Shown here one piece after another: positions 1 to 9,839 of a stretch of DNA of 64,000 nucleotides. Within the stretch, counting starts at the first letter, position 1; each line of letters starts with the position of its first letter. The DNA lies in NCBI RefSeq assembly GCF_014054725.1, contig NZ_CP059563.1, forward strand, positions 286,868 through 350,867, read 5' to 3'. Below the pieces are notes generated by a model. That model worked only from the letters and a program-made list of their open reading frames with translations. It made no database searches and was not told the DNA's origin. The stretch comes from Conchiformibius steedae (GTDB taxonomy: Bacteria; Pseudomonadota; Gammaproteobacteria; Burkholderiales; Neisseriaceae). Made by a program: the position numbers and the translations under genes.

Positions 1-167
1 ATGGCATTACGGGGAATAGACTGCAATTTCAGGCGGGCTTCGAAACGCGCTTCGTCAGTTGCATTCGCGTCATTGATGACGGCAAAAATCGCAGCACGTT
101 TGGCAGCGTATTTTTTCGCCAAAGCAACACGCTTTGCTTCACGATTAATAAGTGCTTTTTTAGCCAT
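1..167 (-). CDS. rpsN: 30S ribosomal protein S14 (partial, N-terminal part)
   Basis: S14 of the small subunit head. The visible N-terminus reads [13 protein letters not shown] and continues to the window edge, where the gene is cut. No CxxC zinc knuckle is seen in the visible part, which fits the long zinc-independent S14 of proteobacteria. The start ATG is at 165-167, two bases after the rplE stop, so the genes are translationally linked. It lies in the usual spc order rplN-rplX-rplE-rpsN. The assignment is secure although only about 55 codons are present. Confidence 0.96.
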   Translation of the reverse strand, partial: MAKKALINREAKRVALAKKYAAKRAAIFAVINDANATDEARFEARLKLQSIPRNA

Positions 168-169
168 GA

Positions 170-709
170 TTAACCTTTAAAGGGAAACTTGAACAGAGAC
201 AGCAAAGCCTTGGCTTCTTCATCGGTTTTGGCGGTGGTGGTAATAGTAATATTCAAACCGCGCAAAGCATCGATTTTATCGTACTCAATTTCAGGGAAAA
301 TAATTTGCTCGCGCACACCCATATTGTAGTTACCGCGTCCGTCAAATGATTTGCCGCTTACACCACGGAAGTCGCGCACACGGGGCAGCGCGATGGTTAC
401 CAAACGGTCGAGAAACTCAAACATGCGCTCGCGGCGCAGGGTTACTTTGCAGCCTACGGGGTAGTTGTCGCGGATTTTAAAGCCCGCAATGGATTTACGC
501 GCCACAGTTACTACCGGTTTTTGACCGGCAATTTTTTGCAAATCGGCAACAGCGTGCTCCATTACTTTTTTATCGGCAACGGCTTCACCCACACCCATAT
601 TCAGGGTGATTTTTTCAATACGGGGTACTTCCATAATGGATTTGTAACCGAATTGTTTCATCAATTCAGGCACTACCACGTTTTTATAATGCTCACTTAA
701 ACGCGCCAT
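170..709 (-). CDS. rplE: 50S ribosomal protein L5
   Basis: L5 (179 aa) binds 5S rRNA and sits in the central protuberance of the large subunit. The protein starts [17 protein letters not shown] and has the full family length, with the typical [13 protein letters not shown] segment near residue 32 and the C-terminal [18 protein letters not shown] segment. It follows rplX by only two bases and precedes rpsN by two bases, as expected in a tightly coupled spc operon. In E. coli the S8 repressor acts at the start of this gene; I did not verify an equivalent fold here. Confidence 0.98.
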   Translation of the reverse strand: MARLSEHYKNVVVPELMKQFGYKSIMEVPRIEKITLNMGVGEAVADKKVMEHAVADLQKIAGQKPVVTVARKSIAGFKIRDNYPVGCKVTLRRERMFEFLDRLVTIALPRVRDFRGVSGKSFDGRGNYNMGVREQIIFPEIEYDKIDALRGLNITITTTAKTDEEAKALLSLFKFPFKG

Positions 710-711
710 GT

Positions 712-1050
712 TTATTTACCTCGCTGGGGGGTGGGCACTTCCGCGCCGTTGGATTTGAACACGCGGACACGTTTGACTTTGCCTTCGCCTTCCACCAGTT
801 TGATGCCGACACGGTCGGCTTTACCGGTAGCAGGATTTACCAAAGCCACATTAGAAATGGCCAAAGGCATGTTTTTCAAAACAATACCGCCTTCAATACC
901 GCGCATTTGATTGGGTTTTTGATGGCGTTTGGCAACATTTACACCCTCTACTACCACTTTTTCGCCCAAAACACGCAATACTTCGCCCTGTTTGCCTTTG
1001 TCTTTACCGGCAATCACGACCACGCGGTCGCCTTTAATGATTTTATTCAT
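712..1050 (-). CDS. rplX: 50S ribosomal protein L24
   Basis: L24 (112 aa) is an assembly initiator protein of the large subunit. The N-terminal KOW motif is visible ([19 protein letters not shown], residues 4-22), followed by the [10 protein letters not shown] segment. Length and position between rplN and rplE are standard. The gap to rplN is 15 bases and to rplE two bases, so it is part of one transcript. Confidence 0.98.
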   Translation of the reverse strand: MNKIIKGDRVVVIAGKDKGKQGEVLRVLGEKVVVEGVNVAKRHQKPNQMRGIEGGIVLKNMPLAISNVALVNPATGKADRVGIKLVEGEGKVKRVRVFKSNGAEVPTPQRGK

Positions 1051-1065
1051 TAGTCTTTGCCTTTC

Positions 1066-1434
1066 TTACAACACTTCAGGTGCCAGCGAAACAATTTTCA
1101 TAAAGCGTTCGCCACGCAGTTCGCGGGTTACCGGGCCGAAAATACGGGTACCCATCGGCTCAAGTTTGTTGTTCAACAATACGGCAGCATTGTTGTCAAA
1201 CTTAATCAGCGCACCGTCCGGACGACGGATGCCCTTGGCAGTACGCACCACCACGGCATTGTACACATCGCCTTTTTTCACACGACCGCGCGGCGCAGCG
1301 TCTTTTACCGCCACCTTAATAATGTCGCCCACATTCGCGTAGCGACGCTTGGACCCGCCCAACACTTTGATGCACATCACACGACGCGCACCAGAGTTGT
1401 CAGCCACATCCAAGATGGTCTGCATTTGAATCAT
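1066..1434 (-). CDS. rplN: 50S ribosomal protein L14
   Basis: L14 (122 aa) lies at the subunit interface and forms bridge B8. The sequence begins [24 protein letters not shown], the L14 signature, and ends in the conserved [14 protein letters not shown]. This is the first gene of the spc operon. Here it is separated from rpsQ by about 1.2 kb and has its own promoter (1601-1629) and a leader of about 160 nt, instead of following rpsQ directly. Confidence 0.98.
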   Translation of the reverse strand: MIQMQTILDVADNSGARRVMCIKVLGGSKRRYANVGDIIKVAVKDAAPRGRVKKGDVYNAVVVRTAKGIRRPDGALIKFDNNAAVLLNNKLEPMGTRIFGPVTRELRGERFMKIVSLAPEVL

Positions 1435-1600
1435 GTCTGTATAACCTTAAACAAAAAATCCAACTTAATTTACCATTTTCAGCCAAATTCCCAGCATATT
1501 TGCTAGGGCTCATGCCTGAAACCTTACGGTTCGAGTAAACCAGTCTTGGCCCCGAAGGGAAGACACCCCGTATGAAGCCGAGGTCAAAATGAAGAATGAA
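1435..1600 (-). promoter_or_regulatory. structured 5' leader of the rplN (spc) operon
   Basis: About 160 nt lie between the predicted start of transcription and rplN. On the minus strand two adjacent stem-loops can be drawn: GTCTT..AAGAC enclosing CCC-TTC-GGG, and GAACC-GTAA-GGTTTC with a GNRA-type loop. The compact hairpins suggest an autoregulatory leader, as is common in ribosomal protein operons. I do not recognise the family. Folding was done by eye. Confidence 0.45.
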
Positions 1601-1629
1601 ATTCTACAACAAAATTTATCCAAACGCAA
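1601..1629 (-). promoter_or_regulatory. predicted sigma70 promoter for rplN-rplX-rplE-rpsN
   Basis: On the minus strand TTGCGT (1624-1629) and TAGAAT (1601-1606) are separated by exactly 17 bases. This sits just downstream of the stop codon of the solute-binding protein gene and explains how the spc genes are transcribed after the break from the S10 operon. Confidence 0.55.
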
Positions 1630-1632
1630 TTT

Positions 1633-2424
1633 TTATTTTTCCAGCCATTTATGTTTGATTCCATCCAATGTACCATCTGCCTGAATCGCCGCCAAACCCG
1701 CATTCACAGTTGCCAACAACTCACGGTTACCCTTGCTGATTAAAAAGACAAATTGATGTTTTTCTGCATGTGCATCAACACTTAATCTCACCCCTTGCGC
1801 CTGAAACTGATTGGCATAATATTTCAATACCACCCCATCACCATAGACCACATCCGCCTCACCCGCCAACACAGCTTTTACCCCCTCATAAACACTTTTA
1901 ATAGGCACTAAACTGATTTCTTTGGCATAAGGCAAACTCAAAATCTCTCGCTCTGCCATTGAATTCACAAAGACCGCCAAACGTTTCCCACGCAAATCCG
2001 CCAAACCATTTACCATTACCCCCTTACCCGCTAAAAGCATAAAACGGGTATCCATATACGGCTCGCTAATTTCAAAACGAGCAGCACGCTCAGGATTAGG
2101 ATACATCGCAGCCGAAAGTAAATCATTTTGTTGATTTTCAATACTTTTAAATAGCATTTCCCAATTGGTTAGCATTGGCACAAATTCAAATCGAATATTT
2201 TGATTTTTGGCGATTGCCTGCAAAATTTCGATTTCAAAACCACCCACTTCACCCTTACCATCACGAATCACAAACGGCATATAAGGATAGGCAGTCACTT
2301 TATAGGTTTTCAACGATGCAATTTGCTTATTTTCATTTATTTTTTTACTTCCCTGACTACCATCTTCCTGCATACAAGCAAGCAACATTACCACACACAT
2401 AAGCATGCAAAACCATTTGTTCAT
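1633..2424 (-). CDS. extracellular solute-binding lipoprotein (polar amino acid type)
   Basis: Predicted periplasmic substrate-binding lipoprotein of an ABC transporter (263 aa, SBP family 3). A short signal peptide ends in the lipobox LLAC, with lipid-accepting Cys at residue 17. Motifs of the family follow: PFVIRDGKGEVGGFEIEI, the WEMLFKSIENQQNDLL segment, and LRGKRLAVFVNS at the hinge. The start ATG at 2424 was chosen because the stretch AAAGGGG lies seven bases upstream; a TTG further out would overlap that site. No permease or ATPase gene is adjacent, so the partner and ligand are unknown. The gene is visibly more AT-rich than the ribosomal genes around it and sits exactly at the S10/spc junction, which suggests insertion. 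Confidence 0.85.
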   Translation of the reverse strand: MNKWFCMLMCVVMLLACMQEDGSQGSKKINENKQIASLKTYKVTAYPYMPFVIRDGKGEVGGFEIEILQAIAKNQNIRFEFVPMLTNWEMLFKSIENQQNDLLSAAMYPNPERAARFEISEPYMDTRFMLLAGKGVMVNGLADLRGKRLAVFVNSMAEREILSLPYAKEISLVPIKSVYEGVKAVLAGEADVVYGDGVVLKYYANQFQAQGVRLSVDAHAEKHQFVFLISKGNRELLATVNAGLAAIQADGTLDGIKHKWLEK

Positions 2425-2550
2425 TTTGTCCCCTTTCAATTTAAATCTTTCCGTTTTAGTGCTTTATATACAAACTTTTGAATTAAAAAATTAAAGCGCC
2501 ATTTTGACTGAATGAAATTATTTTAGTGGCACAATCTACCACAGTCATAA

Positions 2551-2594
2551 AGCAAAAGAAGTGAAGTTTTGCGTATAACACAATTCTTCACTTC
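2551..2594 (-). terminator. terminator of the S10 operon after rpsQ
   Basis: A perfect 9-bp inverted repeat (GAAGTGAAG / CTTCACTTC, 2558-2566 and 2586-2594) is followed on the minus strand by TTTTGCTTT. It lies 25 bases beyond the rpsQ stop, so S10 transcription probably ends here rather than running into rplN. Confidence 0.7.
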
Positions 2595-2619
2595 TGTTTC
2601 AGTTAAAGCCTACCACTAA

Positions 2620-2883
2620 TTATACGGTACGTGCTTTTTCAACCAGCTCTTTTACTACCCAAGATTTGGTTTTTGACAAAGGACGGGATTCCTGAATCAC
2701 CACCACATCGCCGATACCATATTGGTTTTGCTCGTCGTGGGCATGGATTTTGGTGGAACGGCGCACGATTTTGCCATACAAGGGGTGTTTTACCTTGCGC
2801 TCTACCAGTACGGTTACCGTTTTGTCCATTTTGTCGCTTACCACTTTGCCTTGCAGGGTGCGGACAGTTTTTTCAGTACTCAT
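2620..2883 (-). CDS. rpsQ: 30S ribosomal protein S17
   Basis: S17 (87 aa) is a primary 16S rRNA binder. The sequence contains the family stretch [20 protein letters not shown] near residue 10 and [17 protein letters not shown] near residue 60. It overlaps rpmC by four bases (ATGA), showing translational coupling. It is the last gene of the S10 operon here and is followed by an intrinsic terminator. Confidence 0.98.
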   Translation of the reverse strand: MSTEKTVRTLQGKVVSDKMDKTVTVLVERKVKHPLYGKIVRRSTKIHAHDEQNQYGIGDVVVIQESRPLSKTKSWVVKELVEKARTV

Positions 2884-3074
2884 TGCTTGCTGCCTTTTTC
2901 AGTAATAACTGTTTTGATGCGGGCAATGTTGCGGCGTACTTTTTTCAGTTCGCTGCTGTTACCCAACTGGCCGGTAGCATGCTGCATACGCAGGCTGAAT
3001 TGCTGTTTCAGTTGAGCCAGCAGGTCTTGGTTCAGCTGCTCGACTGATTTTTCTTTCAATTCTTTGGCTTTCAT
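2880..3074 (-). CDS. rpmC: 50S ribosomal protein L29
   Basis: L29 (64 aa) lies near the nascent peptide exit tunnel and helps dock trigger factor and SRP. The sequence [19 protein letters not shown] with the later [11 protein letters not shown] is typical. The start codon shares a base with the rplP stop and its end overlaps rpsQ, as in a tightly packed S10 operon. Confidence 0.97.
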   Translation of the reverse strand: MKAKELKEKSVEQLNQDLLAQLKQQFSLRMQHATGQLGNSSELKKVRRNIARIKTVITEKGSKQ

Positions 3075-3490
3075 TATTTACCCACCTGTCTTATTACAAA
3101 TGTGGTTGCGATGGGCAGCTTGGCTGCTGCCAATGCAAATGCCTCACGCGCCAGAGACTCGGCGACACCGTCCATTTCGTACAATACTTTGCCGGGTTGG
3201 ATTTCGGCAACATAGTATTCTACCGAACCTTTACCGCCACCCATACGCACTTGAATGGGTTTCTCAGTAATCGGTTTGTCGGGGAATACACGAATCCAAA
3301 TACGGCCGCCACGTTTAATATGACGGGTCATGGCACGACGTGCCGCTTCAATTTGACGCGCAGTCAAACGACCGCGACCCACAGCTTTCAGACCAAAATC
3401 GCCAAAAGCAACAGTGTTGCCACGGGTAGCGATACCGGTGTTACGGCCTTTGTGCTGTTTGCGGTATTTCATTCTAGTTGGTTGCAGCAT
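3074..3490 (-). CDS. rplP: 50S ribosomal protein L16
   Basis: L16 (138 aa) organises the A site and the elbow-binding region for tRNA. The chosen start gives [17 protein letters not shown], the exact family N-terminus, and AAAGGGTGG lies just upstream inside rpsC; codons further out have no family support. The conserved [18 protein letters not shown] segment is near residue 74. It overlaps the end of rpsC by 17 bases. Confidence 0.97.
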   Translation of the reverse strand: MLQPTRMKYRKQHKGRNTGIATRGNTVAFGDFGLKAVGRGRLTARQIEAARRAMTRHIKRGGRIWIRVFPDKPITEKPIQVRMGGGKGSVEYYVAEIQPGKVLYEMDGVAESLAREAFALAAAKLPIATTFVIRQVGK

Positions 3491-4166
3491 GACGACCACC
3501 CTTTCTACGACGGTTTTCCTGCTCAGGTTTCGCTTGAACCTGACCCGCTTCGCCTTTATACACCCAAACTTTCAAACCAATCACACCATAAGTGGTGTGG
3601 GCTTCGCTGGTTGCATAATCCACATCGGCACGCAGAGTGTGCAAAGGCACACGACCCTCGCGGTACCACTCGCTACGCGCGATGTCCGCACCATTCAAAC
3701 GACCAGAAGTCATGATTTTGATGCCTTTAGCACCCGCACGCATGGCATTTTGCATGGCACGTTTCATGGCACGACGGAACTGTACGCGTTTTTCCAATTG
3801 CTGAGCAATGCCATCAGCAATAATTTGCGCGTCCAATTCAGGCTTGCGGATTTCTTCAATATTCACGTGAACGGAAACACCCATCAGCTTTTCCAAATCA
3901 CGCTTCAGAATTTCAATGTCTTCGCCTTTTTTACCAATAACCACACCCGGACGTGCAGAATGAATGGTAATGCGGGCAGATTTGGCAGGACGCTCAATAA
4001 CCACACGACCTACAGAAGCATTTGCCAAACGTTTGCTCAAATATTCACGCACGTCAATGTCTTGTTTCAGAACATCGGCAAAGTCAGTGCTTTTGGCAAA
4101 CCATTTAGAAGACCAGTCTTTATTTACAGCCAAGCGGAAGCCAACCGGATGAATTTTTTGTCCCAT
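3474..4166 (-). CDS. rpsC: 30S ribosomal protein S3
   Basis: S3 (230 aa) forms part of the mRNA entry tunnel. It begins [18 protein letters not shown] and carries a KH domain around residues 38-110, with the GXXG-type loop in [10 protein letters not shown]. The C-terminal half has the [26 protein letters not shown] signature region. Standard position between rplV and rplP, with a 3' overlap into rplP. Confidence 0.98.
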   Translation of the reverse strand: MGQKIHPVGFRLAVNKDWSSKWFAKSTDFADVLKQDIDVREYLSKRLANASVGRVVIERPAKSARITIHSARPGVVIGKKGEDIEILKRDLEKLMGVSVHVNIEEIRKPELDAQIIADGIAQQLEKRVQFRRAMKRAMQNAMRAGAKGIKIMTSGRLNGADIARSEWYREGRVPLHTLRADVDYATSEAHTTYGVIGLKVWVYKGEAGQVQAKPEQENRRRKGGRHAATN

Positions 4167-4175
4167 TGTTGTTCC

Positions 4176-4505
4176 TTAGTTGCCTACCGTCACATTGATA
4201 TGACAAGTTTGTTTTTCAATACGGTTGCCACGACCTTTGGCACGGGCTTGAAAGCGTTTCAACGATGCGGCTTTATCCACATAAATGGTAACGACTTTCA
4301 GCTCATCAATATCAGCACCTTCGTTGTGTTCTGCGTTGGCAATAGCAGACTCCAGTACTTTTTTAATCAATTCAGCACCTTTTTTGGGGCTGAATGCCAA
4401 AATATTCAATGCTTGGGCAACGTCTTTGCCACGAATCAAATCTGCAACCAAACGGGCTTTTTGTGCAGAGATACGGGCATTTTTATGCGATGCAGATACT
4501 CTCAT
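4176..4505 (-). CDS. rplV: 50S ribosomal protein L22
   Basis: L22 (109 aa) lines the exit tunnel with its long beta hairpin. The start [26 protein letters not shown] and the C-terminal [20 protein letters not shown] are typical. The tunnel hairpin tip shows no deletion of the kind associated with macrolide resistance. Gaps of about ten bases to rpsS and rpsC show co-transcription. Confidence 0.98.
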   Translation of the reverse strand: MRVSASHKNARISAQKARLVADLIRGKDVAQALNILAFSPKKGAELIKKVLESAIANAEHNEGADIDELKVVTIYVDKAASLKRFQARAKGRGNRIEKQTCHINVTVGN

Positions 4506-4515
4506 GTTTTATCCC

Positions 4516-4794
4516 TTATTTTTTCTTAGCCTTTTTATCAGCCAAGTGGCCTTTAAAGGTACGGGTCAATGAGAACTCGCCCAATTTGTGACCAACCATG
4601 TTGTCGCTAATGAATACGGGCACATGGGTGCGACCGTTGTGTACAGCGATGGTTAAGCCGATAAAATCGGGCAGAATGGTAGAACGGCGAGACCAAGTTT
4701 TAATCGGACGTTTGTCATTGGTCGCACGAGCCGCATCAACCTTTTTCAACAAATGCAGGTCTACGTATGGACCTTTTTTCAGTGAACGAGCCAT
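4516..4794 (-). CDS. rpsS: 30S ribosomal protein S19
   Basis: S19 (92 aa) sits in the small subunit head and contacts L5. It reads [18 protein letters not shown], with the conserved [25 protein letters not shown] motif around residues 31-55 and the [11 protein letters not shown] signature near residue 70. Order rplB-rpsS-rplV is standard. Confidence 0.98.
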   Translation of the reverse strand: MARSLKKGPYVDLHLLKKVDAARATNDKRPIKTWSRRSTILPDFIGLTIAVHNGRTHVPVFISDNMVGHKLGEFSLTRTFKGHLADKKAKKK

Positions 4795-4799
4795 ATCAA

Positions 4800-5633
4800 T
4801 TAACCTTTATTTGAATAACGGCGGCGGACAATCATATTATCCGTACGTTTGTTGTTGCGTGTACGGTAACCTTTAGACGGTGTACCCCATGGGCTAACAG
4901 GTTCGCGAGCCTCACCAGTACGACCTTCACCACCACCGTGCGGGTGGTCTACAGGGTTCATTACCACACCTCGAACAGTCGGGCGAATACCGCGCCAACG
5001 ATTGGCACCCGCTTTACCGATTTTTTTCAGGCTTTGCTCTTCGTTACCCACTTCGCCGACAGTAGCACGGCAATTTACATGGATACGACGCACCTCGCCA
5101 GAACGCAGACGAACTTGTGCATAAGAGCCTTCTTTTGCCAACAACACTGCAGAAGCACCGGCAGAACGGGCGATTTGTGCGCCTTTACCGGGTTTCATTT
5201 CAATACAGTGAATGGTGGTACCCACAGGGATATTGCGGATAGGCAAAGTGTTACCTGCTTTAATCGCTGCTTCTGAGCCAGAAACCAGCACCGCACCTGC
5301 TTTAATACCGCGCGGGGCAATAATGTAGCGGCGTTCGCCGTCAGCATAGCACAGCAAAGCGATGTGTGCGGTACGGTTGGGGTCGTATTCAATACGCTCT
5401 ACTTTGGCGGGAATACCGTCTTTATTGCGTTTGAAATCAATCACACGGTAATGGTGCTTATGACCACCGCCTTTATGACGGGTGGTAATATGACCATTGT
5501 TGTTGCGACCAGCAGTAGAATTTTTCTTTTCCAACAGCGGCGCGTAGGGCGCACCCTTGTGCAGACCTTCGGTAACGACACGCACCATGCCGCGACGGCC
5601 GGCGGAAGTCGGTTTCATTTTTACGATAGCCAT
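4800..5633 (-). CDS. rplB: 50S ribosomal protein L2
   Basis: L2 (277 aa) is needed for subunit joining and for the peptidyl transferase centre fold. The C-terminal motif [17 protein letters not shown] (about residues 223-239) includes the catalytically discussed histidine, and [17 protein letters not shown] is present near residue 48. Full length, five bases before rpsS. Confidence 0.98.
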   Translation of the reverse strand: MAIVKMKPTSAGRRGMVRVVTEGLHKGAPYAPLLEKKNSTAGRNNNGHITTRHKGGGHKHHYRVIDFKRNKDGIPAKVERIEYDPNRTAHIALLCYADGERRYIIAPRGIKAGAVLVSGSEAAIKAGNTLPIRNIPVGTTIHCIEMKPGKGAQIARSAGASAVLLAKEGSYAQVRLRSGEVRRIHVNCRATVGEVGNEEQSLKKIGKAGANRWRGIRPTVRGVVMNPVDHPHGGGEGRTGEAREPVSPWGTPSKGYRTRNNKRTDNMIVRRRYSNKG

Positions 5634-5635
5634 GC

Positions 5636-5956
5636 TTACTCCTTATCCGCAGTAGCAGCTGCGGCTTCCAAATCCAGCTCCTGACCGGCAGCCAAGCTGA
5701 CATAGGCTTTTTTCACATCGCTGCGGCGACCCAAAGTACGACCGAAACGCTTGGTTTTGCCTTTGGTGGTGGTGGTGGTAACAGCAGCTACTTCCACACC
5801 AAACAGCAGTTCCACAGCCGCTTTGATTTCGGGCTTGGTTGCATCGGGCAACACTTTGAAAGCCATTTGGTTACGTTTTTCAGCCAGCAGATTGCTCTTT
5901 TCAGAAACAATAGGAGCCAAAATTACTTTCATCAGGCGTTGTTGGTTCATACCCAT
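5636..5956 (-). CDS. rplW: 50S ribosomal protein L23
   Basis: L23 (106 aa) forms the docking site for trigger factor and SRP at the tunnel exit. The first ATG ([20 protein letters not shown]) has GGAGG just upstream, and neisserial L23 is known to begin MGMNQQ, so that start was preferred over the next ATG. It overlaps the rplD end by ten bases and is two bases from rplB. Confidence 0.97.
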   Translation of the reverse strand: MGMNQQRLMKVILAPIVSEKSNLLAEKRNQMAFKVLPDATKPEIKAAVELLFGVEVAAVTTTTTKGKTKRFGRTLGRRSDVKKAYVSLAAGQELDLEAAAATADKE

Positions 5957-6567
5957 TGTTCCTCCAATTGTGCCACCGCGTCTTTAGTCAGCACGACTTT
6001 TTTGTAACGCAGCAGGCTGTAAGGGTCGGCTTGCGTGGCTTCCAGCACCAATACATTGGGCAGGTTGCGTGAAGACAGGTATACGTTTTCATCTAACTGC
6101 TTGGTAACAAACAGTACATTTTCCATACCCAAATTTTTTACCTGTTCAGCAAACTCTTTGGTTTTGGGTGTAGCAGCAGACAAATCTTCAATCACAAACA
6201 AACGCTCATCGCGCACCAGTTGCGACAAAATCGCCGCCATACCGGCACGGTACATTTTACGATTTACTTTATGGCTGAAGTTTTCATCGGGTTTGTTCGG
6301 GAACGCACGTCCACCTTTACGCCACAGCGGAGAAGAAGTCATACCAGAACGCGCACGACCTGTACCTTTTTGACGCCACGGTTTTTTAGTGGAGTGTTTT
6401 ACTTCCGCACGGGTTTTTTGAGCGCGGTTGCCGGAACGGGCATTTGCCAAATAGGCAGTAACCAGCTGGTGCACCAAGGCTTCGTTGTATTCGCGGGCGA
6501 ACAGGACATCGGAAGCGTTTACGCTGCCGGCTACCTGACCCTTCGCATCAATCAATTTCAATTCCAT
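5947..6567 (-). CDS. rplD: 50S ribosomal protein L4
   Basis: L4 (206 aa) reaches into the exit tunnel and in E. coli also represses the S10 operon. The long loop is intact: [26 protein letters not shown], about residues 62-87, with the [10 protein letters not shown] motif. No change suggestive of macrolide resistance is evident. The start shares a base with the rplC stop. Confidence 0.98.
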   Translation of the reverse strand: MELKLIDAKGQVAGSVNASDVLFAREYNEALVHQLVTAYLANARSGNRAQKTRAEVKHSTKKPWRQKGTGRARSGMTSSPLWRKGGRAFPNKPDENFSHKVNRKMYRAGMAAILSQLVRDERLFVIEDLSAATPKTKEFAEQVKNLGMENVLFVTKQLDENVYLSSRNLPNVLVLEATQADPYSLLRYKKVVLTKDAVAQLEEQWV

Positions 6568-7211
6568 TACGCACCTACTTTCACAGCATGACGGACAATC
6601 ACATTGCTGTTTACAGCACCGGGAACAGCACCTTTTACCAACAGCAAATTGCGTTCGGTATCAACACGCACGATTTCCAGATTTTGCACGGTGGACTTGG
6701 TATTACCGTATTGTCCTGCCATGCGTTTACCGGGGAATACGCGACCGGGGTCTTGCGCCATACCGATAGAACCCGGCACGCGGTGCGAACGCGAGTTACC
6801 GTGAGAAGTGCGCTGTGCGCCAAAGTTGTGGCGCTTGATGGTACCGGAGAAACCTTTACCTTTAGAAGTGCCGGTTACATCCACCAACTGACCTGCTTCA
6901 AAAATGGCAACGGTTACTTCGTCGCCCGCTTTGAGTTCGGCGGCTTTTTCTGCAGAAACCGCAAATTCATGCAAACCACGACCTGCTTCCACACCTGCTT
7001 TCGCAAAGTGTCCAGCTTCGGCTTGATTTACACGGTTTGCCTTTTTCTGACCGAAAGTCACTTGAACAGCGTTATAACCGTCAGTGGCTTCGGATTTGAT
7101 TTGGGTAACGCGGTTGGCAGACAATTCCAGCACGGTTACGGGGATGGAAGCACCCTGATCCGTAAACACGCGGGTCATGCCCACTTTGCGTCCAACCAGA
7201 CCTAAAGTCAT
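6567..7211 (-). CDS. rplC: 50S ribosomal protein L3
   Basis: L3 (214 aa) is an assembly initiator near the peptidyl transferase centre. The start at 7211 gives [16 protein letters not shown], with AAGGA seven bases upstream; earlier in-frame codons are unsupported. The segment [32 protein letters not shown] (about residues 116-147) contains the Gln that is methylated in other bacteria. It is the first gene of the S10 operon here because rpsJ is missing from its usual place and lies at 9840 on the other strand. Confidence 0.97.
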   Translation of the reverse strand: MTLGLVGRKVGMTRVFTDQGASIPVTVLELSANRVTQIKSEATDGYNAVQVTFGQKKANRVNQAEAGHFAKAGVEAGRGLHEFAVSAEKAAELKAGDEVTVAIFEAGQLVDVTGTSKGKGFSGTIKRHNFGAQRTSHGNSRSHRVPGSIGMAQDPGRVFPGKRMAGQYGNTKSTVQNLEIVRVDTERNLLLVKGAVPGAVNSNVIVRHAVKVGA

Positions 7212-7235
7212 GATTTTTTCCTTGTATAACAAAGG

Positions 7236-7291
7236 GGTCAGCTACGATTGGCTGACCTGTGGCAAAAATAAACACTTGGCGCAATGCCAAG
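7236..7291 (-). promoter_or_regulatory. two leader hairpins upstream of rplC
   Basis: Within the leader of about 80 nt two stem-loops are evident: CTTGGC-ATTGC-GCCAAG (7275-7291) and GGTCAGC..GCTGACC (7236-7257). They could be a new or remodelled regulatory leader for the S10 operon after loss of rpsJ from its head. Function is inferred from position only. Confidence 0.4.
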
Positions 7292-7297
7292 CCCGAC

Positions 7298-7327
7298 ACT
7301 ATAGCACAGTTTTTGCAAGGGTTTCAA
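7298..7327 (-). promoter_or_regulatory. predicted promoter for the rplC (S10) operon
   Basis: On the minus strand TTGAAA (7322-7327) and TATAGT (7298-7303) are separated by 18 bases. The site faces rplC and lies in the divergent gap with orn. Confidence 0.5.
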
Positions 7328-7422
7328 GGAAATTTTTGAACACAACGTTTGTCTGTGGTTTTGCTGCAGCGCCTTCCACTATAATTAATTGCCCCTTTAT
7401 TATTTTTTTTTAAGGAAACCGC

Positions 7423-7971
7423 ATGAAATCCCCCCATAATCTGTGCTGGCTGGATATGGAAATGACGGGTTTAAACCCCGACACCGACAAAATCATTGAA
7501 ATCGCCATGATTATTACCGACAGCAACTTAAACGTATTGGCGCAATCGCCCGTATATGCCGTTCACCAAAGCGATGAAATTTTAAACGCGATGGACAAAT
7601 GGTGTACCGACACCCACACCCGCACAGGTTTGGTGGAACGTGTGCGCCAATCTGCGTTTAACGAAGCACAGGTAGAGCGCGAACTGATTGCCTTTATGGA
7701 ACAATGGTTGCCGAAAAACAGTACGCCCATGTGCGGTAACACCATTCATCAGGACCGCCGTTTTATGGTACGCCACATGCCTGAGTTGGAAGCCTATTTC
7801 CATTACCGAAATTTAGATGTTTCCACTTTAAAAGAATTGGCAAAACGCTGGCATCCCGAAGTTTATCGCGGGGTAACGAAAAAAGGTTCGCACAAGGCTT
7901 TAGATGATATTTTGGAAAGTATTGAAGAATTAAAATATTACCGCGAACATTTTTTAAAACTGCCTGCCTGA
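7423..7971 (+). CDS. orn: oligoribonuclease
   Basis: Orn (182 aa) degrades two- to five-nucleotide RNAs, including pGpG, to mononucleotides in the cytoplasm. It is a DEDDh exonuclease: WLDMEMTGL (DxE) near residue 9, a middle Asp in [11 protein letters not shown] near residue 106, and HKALDDI with the catalytic His and Asp near residue 158. AAGGA lies seven bases before the ATG, and a TATAAT (7380-7385) is upstream. It opens the plus-strand block that interrupts the ribosomal clusters. Confidence 0.97.
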   Translation: MKSPHNLCWLDMEMTGLNPDTDKIIEIAMIITDSNLNVLAQSPVYAVHQSDEILNAMDKWCTDTHTRTGLVERVRQSAFNEAQVERELIAFMEQWLPKNSTPMCGNTIHQDRRFMVRHMPELEAYFHYRNLDVSTLKELAKRWHPEVYRGVTKKGSHKALDDILESIEELKYYREHFLKLPA

Positions 7972-8002
7972 CGCCACTCGTCCCTTGCCAAATTTTTCAC
8001 AG

Positions 8003-8017
8003 TGTTATAACATAACA
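8003..8017 (+). promoter_or_regulatory. Zur-type zinc operator upstream of rpmE2-rpmJ2
   Basis: TGTTAT-AAC-ATAACA is a perfect 6-bp inverted repeat with a 3-bp centre. It fits the meningococcal Zur consensus TGTTATDNHATAACA as I recall it. It lies 33 bases before the type B L31 start and overlaps a TATAAC that could be the -10 element, so Zur with zinc would block transcription. Zur control of zinc-free L31/L36 paralogs is known in other bacteria. Confidence 0.8.
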
Positions 8018-8049
8018 ACACCCCTTAAATTTGGAAAGGAATCGCGATT

Positions 8050-8322
8050 ATGAAGGCAGGCATTCACCCTGAAAATTACCGCACCGTTTTGTTTTACGAC
8101 AGCAGCGCCGAAACAGGCTGGCTGATTCGCTCGTGTGCGCCCACCAACCGCACCATGAAGTGGACGGACGGCGAGGAATATCCTGTATTTATGTTGGATA
8201 CTTCATCGGCATCCCACCCCGTTTATACCGGCAAACAGCGCGAACACAATAAAGAAGGTCGTGCCAGCCAGTTTAACCAACGCTATGCGGGTATGATGAG
8301 CGCATTGAAAAAAGGAAAATAA
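8050..8322 (+). CDS. rpmE2: 50S ribosomal protein L31 type B (zinc-independent)
   Basis: Type B L31 (90 aa), the paralog that replaces zinc-binding L31 when zinc is scarce and so frees zinc from ribosomes. It reads [20 protein letters not shown] and lacks the CxxC pairs of type A; only one Cys is visible. The length is typical of type B. AAGGA lies upstream of the ATG. It is followed two bases later by the type B L36 gene and preceded by a Zur-like operator, which together strongly support zinc-regulated expression. Confidence 0.96.
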   Translation: MKAGIHPENYRTVLFYDSSAETGWLIRSCAPTNRTMKWTDGEEYPVFMLDTSSASHPVYTGKQREHNKEGRASQFNQRYAGMMSALKKGK

Positions 8323-8324
8323 TT

Positions 8325-8450
8325 ATGCAAGTATTGTCTTCTTTAAAAGCTGCCAAACAACGCCACCGCGATTGCCAAGTGGTGCGCCGCAAAGGTAAGG
8401 TGTATGTGATTTGTAAATCCAATCCGCGCTTTAAGGCACGTCAGCGTTAA
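8325..8450 (+). CDS. rpmJ2: 50S ribosomal protein L36 type B
   Basis: A 41-aa protein beginning [17 protein letters not shown] and ending [11 protein letters not shown]. This is the longer type B L36, in which the four-ligand zinc site of type A (CxxC..C..H) is incomplete; only Cys17 and Cys30 are seen. The ATG follows the L31 stop after two bases, so the pair is one transcript under the same Zur-like operator. Confidence 0.95.
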   Translation: MQVLSSLKAAKQRHRDCQVVRRKGKVYVICKSNPRFKARQR

Positions 8451-8469
8451 AACGGCAGTTTACATCGGC

Positions 8470-8491
8470 AGCAGGCAAAATATTTGCCTGC
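8470..8491 (+). terminator. terminator after rpmJ2
   Basis: GCAGGCAAA-ATA-TTTGCCTGC is a 9-bp stem with a tiny loop, 20 bases past the rpmJ2 stop. The following bases (CTGCTTGCTTTTG) are only partly T-rich, so termination may be incomplete. Confidence 0.5.
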
Positions 8492-8495
8492 CTGC

Positions 8496-8524
8496 TTGCT
8501 TTTGTGCAGCTAAAACCGTAAAAT
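8496..8524 (+). promoter_or_regulatory. predicted promoter for tuf-rpsJ
   Basis: TTGCTT (8496-8501) and TAAAAT (8519-8524) with a 17-base spacer lie about 120 bases before tuf. The elements are moderate matches to consensus. Confidence 0.5.
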
Positions 8525-8544
8525 ACTCGGATATTTATTTGTTG

Positions 8545-8603
8545 CGGGCGGATACCCTTTCTGCCCGTATTTTTGCGATAAGGCATCTGATGCCTTGTTT
8601 TTT
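8545..8603 (+). promoter_or_regulatory. tuf leader with terminator-like hairpin
   Basis: Two hairpins occupy the leader. CGGGC..GCCCG (8545-8567) is followed by GTATTTTT, and AAGGCAT-CTG-ATGCCTT (8580-8596) is followed by G and six Ts. Both resemble intrinsic terminators, yet they lie between the promoter and the tuf start, which suggests attenuation or readthrough control. Alternatively the second could terminate read-through from the L31/L36 genes if the real promoter lies further downstream. Confidence 0.45.
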
Positions 8604-8642
8604 GTTCTTTATCATTCGCTCTTTTATTGAAGGAATTGCCTC

Positions 8643-9827
<1,185 letters not shown>

Positions 9828-9839
9828 GGATAGGACGAC

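Noticed and set aside
2523-2618. TTAGTGG and CCACTAA about 90 bases apart, as possible ends of a mobile element
   Set aside because: Only seven bases, no target duplication, and the interior is explained by the rpsQ terminator and the 5' region of the lipoprotein gene.
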